A stretch of DNA of 9,484 nucleotides. Source: Reyranella sp. GTDB lineage: Bacteria > Pseudomonadota > Alphaproteobacteria > Reyranellales > Reyranellaceae. The notes beneath the pieces are model-generated. The model ran no database searches and was not told the origin of the DNA. It saw nothing but the letters and a program-made list of their open reading frames with translations. Positions 6,451 to 9,484 of this stretch are shown piece after piece. Every line of letters begins with the position of its first letter. Positions within the stretch are counted from its first letter, which is position 1. Location: assembly GCA_021732965.1 (NCBI GenBank), contig JAKFVZ010000708.1:1-9484 (forward strand). Direction: 5' to 3'. Made by a program: the position numbers and the translations under genes.

Positions 6451-7668
6451 CTAGCCCGCGGCGAAGACGTTGCGGCGGTTCTGGCGGAACAGCAGCCACC
6501 AGGCGACCGCGCCGTTCAGCAGGTTCCAGGCGATGCCGTTGATGAAGGCGGCGCGGTAGGAGCCGGTCATGTCGAACAGCACGCCGCCCATCCAGCCGCC
6601 CAGCGCCATGCCGATCAGCGTCGAGGAAATGGCGAGACCGACGCGGAAGCCGGCCTCCTTCGGCGGGAAATATTCGCGCACGATGATCGCGTAGGACGGC
6701 ACGATTCCGCCCTGGAACAGGCCGAACAGTGCCGAGGCGAGGTAAAGCGAATTGACCGAGTCGTCGACCAGATAGAAGACCAGCGCTACGCATTGCAGCG
6801 TCGAGCCCAGCAGCAGCGTCTTGATGCCGCCGACCCGGTCGGCGATCCAGCCCGAGGCGATGCGGCTCACGATGCCGAAGCCCAGCATCAGCGACAGCAT
6901 CTCCGCACCGCGCGCCACGCCGTAGCCGAGGTCGGCGCAGTAGGCGACGATATGGACCTGCGGCATCGACATGGCGACGCAGCAGCCGATGCCGGCCACG
7001 ATCAGCACCGCCTGCAGGCCATTGGGCGACAGGCCGAGCGAGCGGGGCGAGTGGATGGCGGCGCCGGCCGCGCCCTCGGCTCCAGCCGTCTCATGCTGCG
7101 GCGGCTTGCGGCGCAGCGTCAGCGCCAGCGGAATCATCGCCACGAAGCAGAGCGCCCCCGCGGCCCAGTAGGTCGCCCGCCAACCATGGTCGGCGATCAA
7201 GGTCTGGATGATCGAGGGCCATATCGCGCCGGCGAGATAGTTTCCGGAAGCCGCGATGGCGACCGCGATGCCGCGGCGCTTGTCGAACCAGTGCGAGATG
7301 TCTGCCACCAGCGGCGCGAAGGTCGCGGCGGCGCTGAAGCCGATCAGCACTTGCACGGCGGCGAACAGTGGCAGCGAGGGCGTTAACGGCGCCGTCGCGA
7401 AGCCGATGGCGAGGCCGGTGGCGCTGAGCACCGCCGTCAGCACGATGCCACGCTTGTCGACCAGCTTGCCCCAGGTGACGCCGCCGGCGAAGAAGCCCAG
7501 CGTGTTCATCGTGTAGGCGAAGGAGATGTCGGCGCGGGTGATGCCGAGATCCTGCTGGATCGACGGCAGCGCGACGACCAGGCACCACATGCCGATGCCG
7601 CCGACCGTGCTCAGGGTCACACTGGCGGCAAGGCGCCACCAGGCATAGCTCGACTCGACTCCGGACAT
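6451..7668 (-). CDS. MFS transporter, probable organic-acid (monocarboxylate-like) permease
   Basis: A 405-residue integral membrane protein of the major facilitator superfamily with about 12 hydrophobic segments and a polar central loop (about residues 196-225, RRKPPQHE onward). Motif A-like loops appear twice, GKLVDKRG (67-74) after the second helix and SGWIADRVGG in the second half, as expected for the two six-helix bundles. The start ATG at 7668 lies two bases beyond the stop of the upstream SMP-30 gene (TGA-TC-ATG), so the pair is very likely one operon with coupled translation. The longer open frame to 7875 is only overlap with that gene. The overall look resembles MFS carriers for carboxylates and related acids, but I cannot name the substrate. 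The partner gene suggests a sugar acid, lactone or related compound. Confidence 0.9.
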   Translation of the reverse strand: MSGVESSYAWWRLAASVTLSTVGGIGMWCLVVALPSIQQDLGITRADISFAYTMNTLGFFAGGVTWGKLVDKRGIVLTAVLSATGLAIGFATAPLTPSLPLFAAVQVLIGFSAAATFAPLVADISHWFDKRRGIAVAIAASGNYLAGAIWPSIIQTLIADHGWRATYWAAGALCFVAMIPLALTLRRKPPQHETAGAEGAAGAAIHSPRSLGLSPNGLQAVLIVAGIGCCVAMSMPQVHIVAYCADLGYGVARGAEMLSLMLGFGIVSRIASGWIADRVGGIKTLLLGSTLQCVALVFYLVDDSVNSLYLASALFGLFQGGIVPSYAIIVREYFPPKEAGFRVGLAISSTLIGMALGGWMGGVLFDMTGSYRAAFINGIAWNLLNGAVAWWLLFRQNRRNVFAAG

Positions 7669-7670
7669 GA

Positions 7671-8615
7671 TCAGCCGCCGACCGCGCCCTGCGTGTTGAC
7701 GTAGAGCGCGTAGAGCGAGTGGCTGGCCGCCATGAACAGCCGGTTGCGATGGCGCCCGCCGAAGCAGACGTTGGCGCAGCGCTCCGGTAGGTCGATATGG
7801 CCGATCGGTTTGCCCGAAGAATTGAAGACACGCACGCCGTCGAGTTCGTCCGAGCCCATGCCCCAGCCGCACCACAGGTTGCCGTCGACGTCGACGCGGA
7901 AGCCGTCGGGCGAGCCGCCCGGGCCGGCATCGATCAGCACCGAGCCCTTGCCCAGCGAGGTGCCGTCGGCCGAGAGGTCGTAGGACAGGATCGTGCGGTG
8001 CGGTTCGGCGCGCGAGGCCACGACATAGAGCTTCTTCTCGTCGGGCGAGAAAGCGAGCCCGTTGGGGCCGGGAATGTCGTCGGCCATCATGGCGAGCTTG
8101 CCGGTGCTCGGATCGAGTCGATAGACGGCGGGCTTGTTCTGGCTCTCTTCCTTGTGGCCCTCGTAGTAGCCCAGGATGCCGAAGGTGGGATCGGTGAACC
8201 AGACCGAGCCGTCGGACTTCACGACGACGTCGTTGGGCGAGTTGAGCGGCTTGCCGTTGTAGGAATCGGCCAGCACCGTGATGGCGCCGTCATACTCGAA
8301 GCGCACAACGCGGCGGGCATCGTGTTCGCAGGCGATCAGCCGGCCGCGGCGGTCGCGCGTGTGGCCGTTGGCGTTGTTCGAGGGCTTGCGGAAGATCGAG
8401 ACGTTGCCCGTCTCCTCGTCCCAGCGCAGCACACGGTTATTGGGGATGTCGCTCCACAGCAGGTAGCGCCCGTCGCCGAACCAGACAGGGCCCTCGGACC
8501 AGCGGCAGCCGGTGTAAAGTCGCTCCACCGAGGCCAGCACCAGCCGGTACTGGTTGAACGACGGGTCGAGCACGCGCACCGCCGGATCGGGGTAGCGCTC
8601 GCTGGGCTGCCACAT
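7671..8615 (-). CDS. SMP-30/gluconolactonase/LRE family lactone hydrolase
   Basis: A 314-residue six-bladed beta-propeller enzyme of the SMP-30/gluconolactonase family, which opens sugar or other lactones using one divalent metal. The expected metal and active-site positions are visible: Glu41 (SEGPVW), Asn128 (SPNDVV), Asn185 (GPNGLAFSPD) and Asp237 (SPDGFRVD). Blade repeats such as WSDIPNNRVLRWDEETG, and the WFTDPTFG segment of the cytoplasmic lactonases, are also present. No signal peptide is seen, so the protein is probably cytoplasmic. The start at 8615 is backed by GAGGAAA five bases upstream on the minus strand. It is the first gene of a two-gene operon with the MFS transporter. The family has broad specificity, so the exact lactone is unknown. 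The divergent IlvD/Edd gene would suit a lactone-to-acid-to-keto-deoxy-acid route, which is inference. Confidence 0.92.
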   Translation of the reverse strand: MWQPSERYPDPAVRVLDPSFNQYRLVLASVERLYTGCRWSEGPVWFGDGRYLLWSDIPNNRVLRWDEETGNVSIFRKPSNNANGHTRDRRGRLIACEHDARRVVRFEYDGAITVLADSYNGKPLNSPNDVVVKSDGSVWFTDPTFGILGYYEGHKEESQNKPAVYRLDPSTGKLAMMADDIPGPNGLAFSPDEKKLYVVASRAEPHRTILSYDLSADGTSLGKGSVLIDAGPGGSPDGFRVDVDGNLWCGWGMGSDELDGVRVFNSSGKPIGHIDLPERCANVCFGGRHRNRLFMAASHSLYALYVNTQGAVGG

Positions 8616-8620
8616 CTTCG

Positions 8621-8627
8621 TTTCCTC
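8621..8627 (-). promoter_or_regulatory. ribosome binding site of the SMP-30 gene
   Basis: Minus-strand GAGGAAA ends five bases before the ATG at 8615. It is one of the few clear Shine-Dalgarno sequences in the window and supports that start. Confidence 0.65.
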
Positions 8628-8716
8628 GTTCTTTGTTCTGGCGCAAAGCAGACGCCGAATTTCGCGCGAGAATGCCCGTCCGGCGCCGCGCGGTCGAGAG
8701 ACAATGGCTCACCTTT

Positions 8717-8734
8717 CCGGAACCGGTGTTCCGG
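8717..8734. promoter_or_regulatory. inverted repeat in divergent spacer, possible operator
   Basis: A perfect 7-bp inverted repeat, CCGGAAC and GTTCCGG around CGGT, lies midway between the divergent SMP-30 and IlvD/Edd genes. It has no T run and is not a terminator. The place suits a regulator controlling both directions, but no regulator gene is in the window. Confidence 0.35.
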
Positions 8735-8757
8735 GGAGCGGCTTCATGTCTGTCACA

Positions 8758-8776
8758 CCCGCGAATAATTCGTGGG
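8758..8776. promoter_or_regulatory. second dyad in divergent spacer, possible operator
   Basis: Arms CCCGCGAAT and ATTCGTGGG pair at 8 of 9 positions (the ninth would be a G-T wobble) around a single A. The AT-rich centre and odd symmetry are typical of dimeric repressor sites. A weak extended -10-like TGTGATATT lies about 20 bases downstream (8793-8801), towards the IlvD/Edd gene. The rest of the 8616-8860 spacer shows nothing I can name. Confidence 0.35.
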
Positions 8777-8860
8777 AACGGCAAAGCAGGCCTGTGATAT
8801 TACCGCCGGACCCGCCCACCGGCGTCGATGGGCCAACGTCAAGTCAGCAAGCTCTACGGG

Positions 8861-9484
8861 ATGGTTGTGATGAAGCCGACCTTTGTGACCATTGATCGCC
8901 ATCCGGGCCGCTCCGCCCAGACCATCGGCGTCGCGCGCGCTCTCGGGACCGATCCGGATCTCATTCACGAGCCGTCGGTCGGCGTCGTCGGCACCAAGGG
9001 CGACAGCCAGTGCTATCTCGGCGTCATGTCCAAGGTCGAGGCGATCCACGGCCAGCTCAAGGCGCGCATCGGCACCGGCCCGAACCAGCTCAAGATGCGC
9101 CTGGTGCAGCCGGAATACACGATCGCCACGTCGGACGGCATCCGCAACGGCACGCGCGAGATGCGCTACTCGCTGATCGGCCGCGAGGTCACGCAGGACG
9201 CGCTGTGCGAACATCTGAGCGCCACCGGGCTTGCCGGCACGATCGCGGTCGTGGCCTGCGACAAGCCGCCGGTCGGCACGCTCTCGGCGCTGCTCGAGCA
9301 CAATCTGCCGTCGATCATCATGTCGGACGGCCCGATCCATCCCGGCAAGGATCCGAAGACGGGCGAGGCGCTGGACATCGTCAGCGCCTACCAGGTCGCC
9401 GGCCATCCCGATCCCGAGTACCGCCACCAGATCGCCTGCCACGCCTGCCCCGGTATCGGCAGCTGCAGCGGCATGTTCACCTAC
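8861..9484 (+). CDS. IlvD/Edd-family dehydratase (3' truncated by window edge)
   Basis: The first 208 residues of a dehydratase of the dihydroxy-acid / 6-phosphogluconate / sugar-acid dehydratase family, an Fe-S enzyme that removes water from 2,3-dihydroxy acids. Landmarks in order are Cys51 (GDSQCYLG, place of the first cluster cysteine), the TSDGIRNGTREMRYSLIGREV block with Asp92, Cys133-Asp134-Lys135 (the CDK motif), the SIIMSDGPIHPG segment, DIVSAYQ, and ACPGIGSCSGMFT with Cys202. All three cluster cysteine positions are kept. The protein is divergent: CDKPPVG replaces the usual CDKxxPG, and the N-terminus does not match housekeeping IlvD. It is therefore more likely a catabolic sugar-acid dehydratase than the branched-chain amino acid enzyme. 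ATG 8861 is one choice; 8870 and 8828 are in-frame alternatives and none has a strong ribosome site. The gene is divergent from the lactonase-transporter operon. Confidence 0.88.
   Translation, partial: MVVMKPTFVTIDRHPGRSAQTIGVARALGTDPDLIHEPSVGVVGTKGDSQCYLGVMSKVEAIHGQLKARIGTGPNQLKMRLVQPEYTIATSDGIRNGTREMRYSLIGREVTQDALCEHLSATGLAGTIAVVACDKPPVGTLSALLEHNLPSIIMSDGPIHPGKDPKTGEALDIVSAYQVAGHPDPEYRHQIACHACPGIGSCSGMFTY

Noticed and set aside
7797..8768. Plus-strand frame of 323 codons opposite the SMP-30 gene
   Set aside because: Antisense to a well-supported lactonase; Val/Ala/Gly/Arg-rich chain with no recognisable fold.
8753..9442. Minus-strand frame of 229 codons opposite the IlvD/Edd gene
   Set aside because: Antisense to a gene carrying all Fe-S cysteine motifs; Arg/Asp/Ala-rich shadow composition.
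1..9484. CRISPR array, tRNA/rRNA, insertion sequence or phage genes
   Set aside because: No regularly spaced direct repeats, RNA-gene signatures, transposase motifs or terminal inverted repeats with target duplications were found.

Overview
The window is about 9.5 kb of dense, GC-rich DNA with strong G/C bias at third codon positions. That bias produces long antisense shadow reading frames. The gene families (expanded Bug/TctC-type binding proteins, a D-tartrate dehydratase very like the Bradyrhizobium enzyme, an HWE-kinase bacteriophytochrome) point to an alphaproteobacterium of the rhizobial or Rhodospirillales type. That placement is inference; there is no rRNA or tRNA to anchor it.

Layout. 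1-702 (+) is the 3' part of a TctC-type solute-binding protein. It is followed by an intrinsic-terminator-like hairpin (708-736), a possible tiny lipoprotein gene (741-863) and a complete, gap-free paralogue of the first binding protein (883-1872). Facing them tail to tail, with only 4 bases between the stop codons, is an enolase-superfamily D(-)-tartrate dehydratase gene (1877-3037, -). A short divergent spacer with a dyad separates it from a photosensing operon on the + strand: heme oxygenase bphO (3205-3795), bacteriophytochrome histidine kinase bphP (3788-5986) and a single-domain response regulator (5987-6328). The spacer after this operon (6329-6450) carries two inverted copies of a 26-nt hairpin repeat. 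On the - strand, an SMP-30/gluconolactonase-type gene (7671-8615) and an MFS transporter gene (6451-7668) form a tight two-gene operon. Divergent from it, after a spacer of about 245 bases with two dyads, a divergent IlvD/Edd-family dehydratase starts at about 8861 and runs off the right edge.

How the genes work together. BphO would cleave heme to biliverdin, the chromophore that BphP attaches at its N-terminal Cys15. BphP would then signal by light-controlled phosphotransfer from His528 to Asp54 of the adjacent regulator. The regulator lies in the same frame as bphP and is separated from it only by one TAG codon. The other genes look like hydroxy-acid or sugar-acid metabolism: periplasmic carboxylate capture, tartrate dehydration, lactone hydrolysis, organic-acid transport and sugar-acid dehydration. 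The actual substrates are not fixed by the sequence, except for tartrate, which is well supported for the dehydratase.

I did not find a wholly new defence or mobile system. The items most worth a second look are the one-codon split between phytochrome and receiver, the compensated inverted hairpin pair, and the terminator plus micro-lipoprotein between the two paralogous binding-protein genes.
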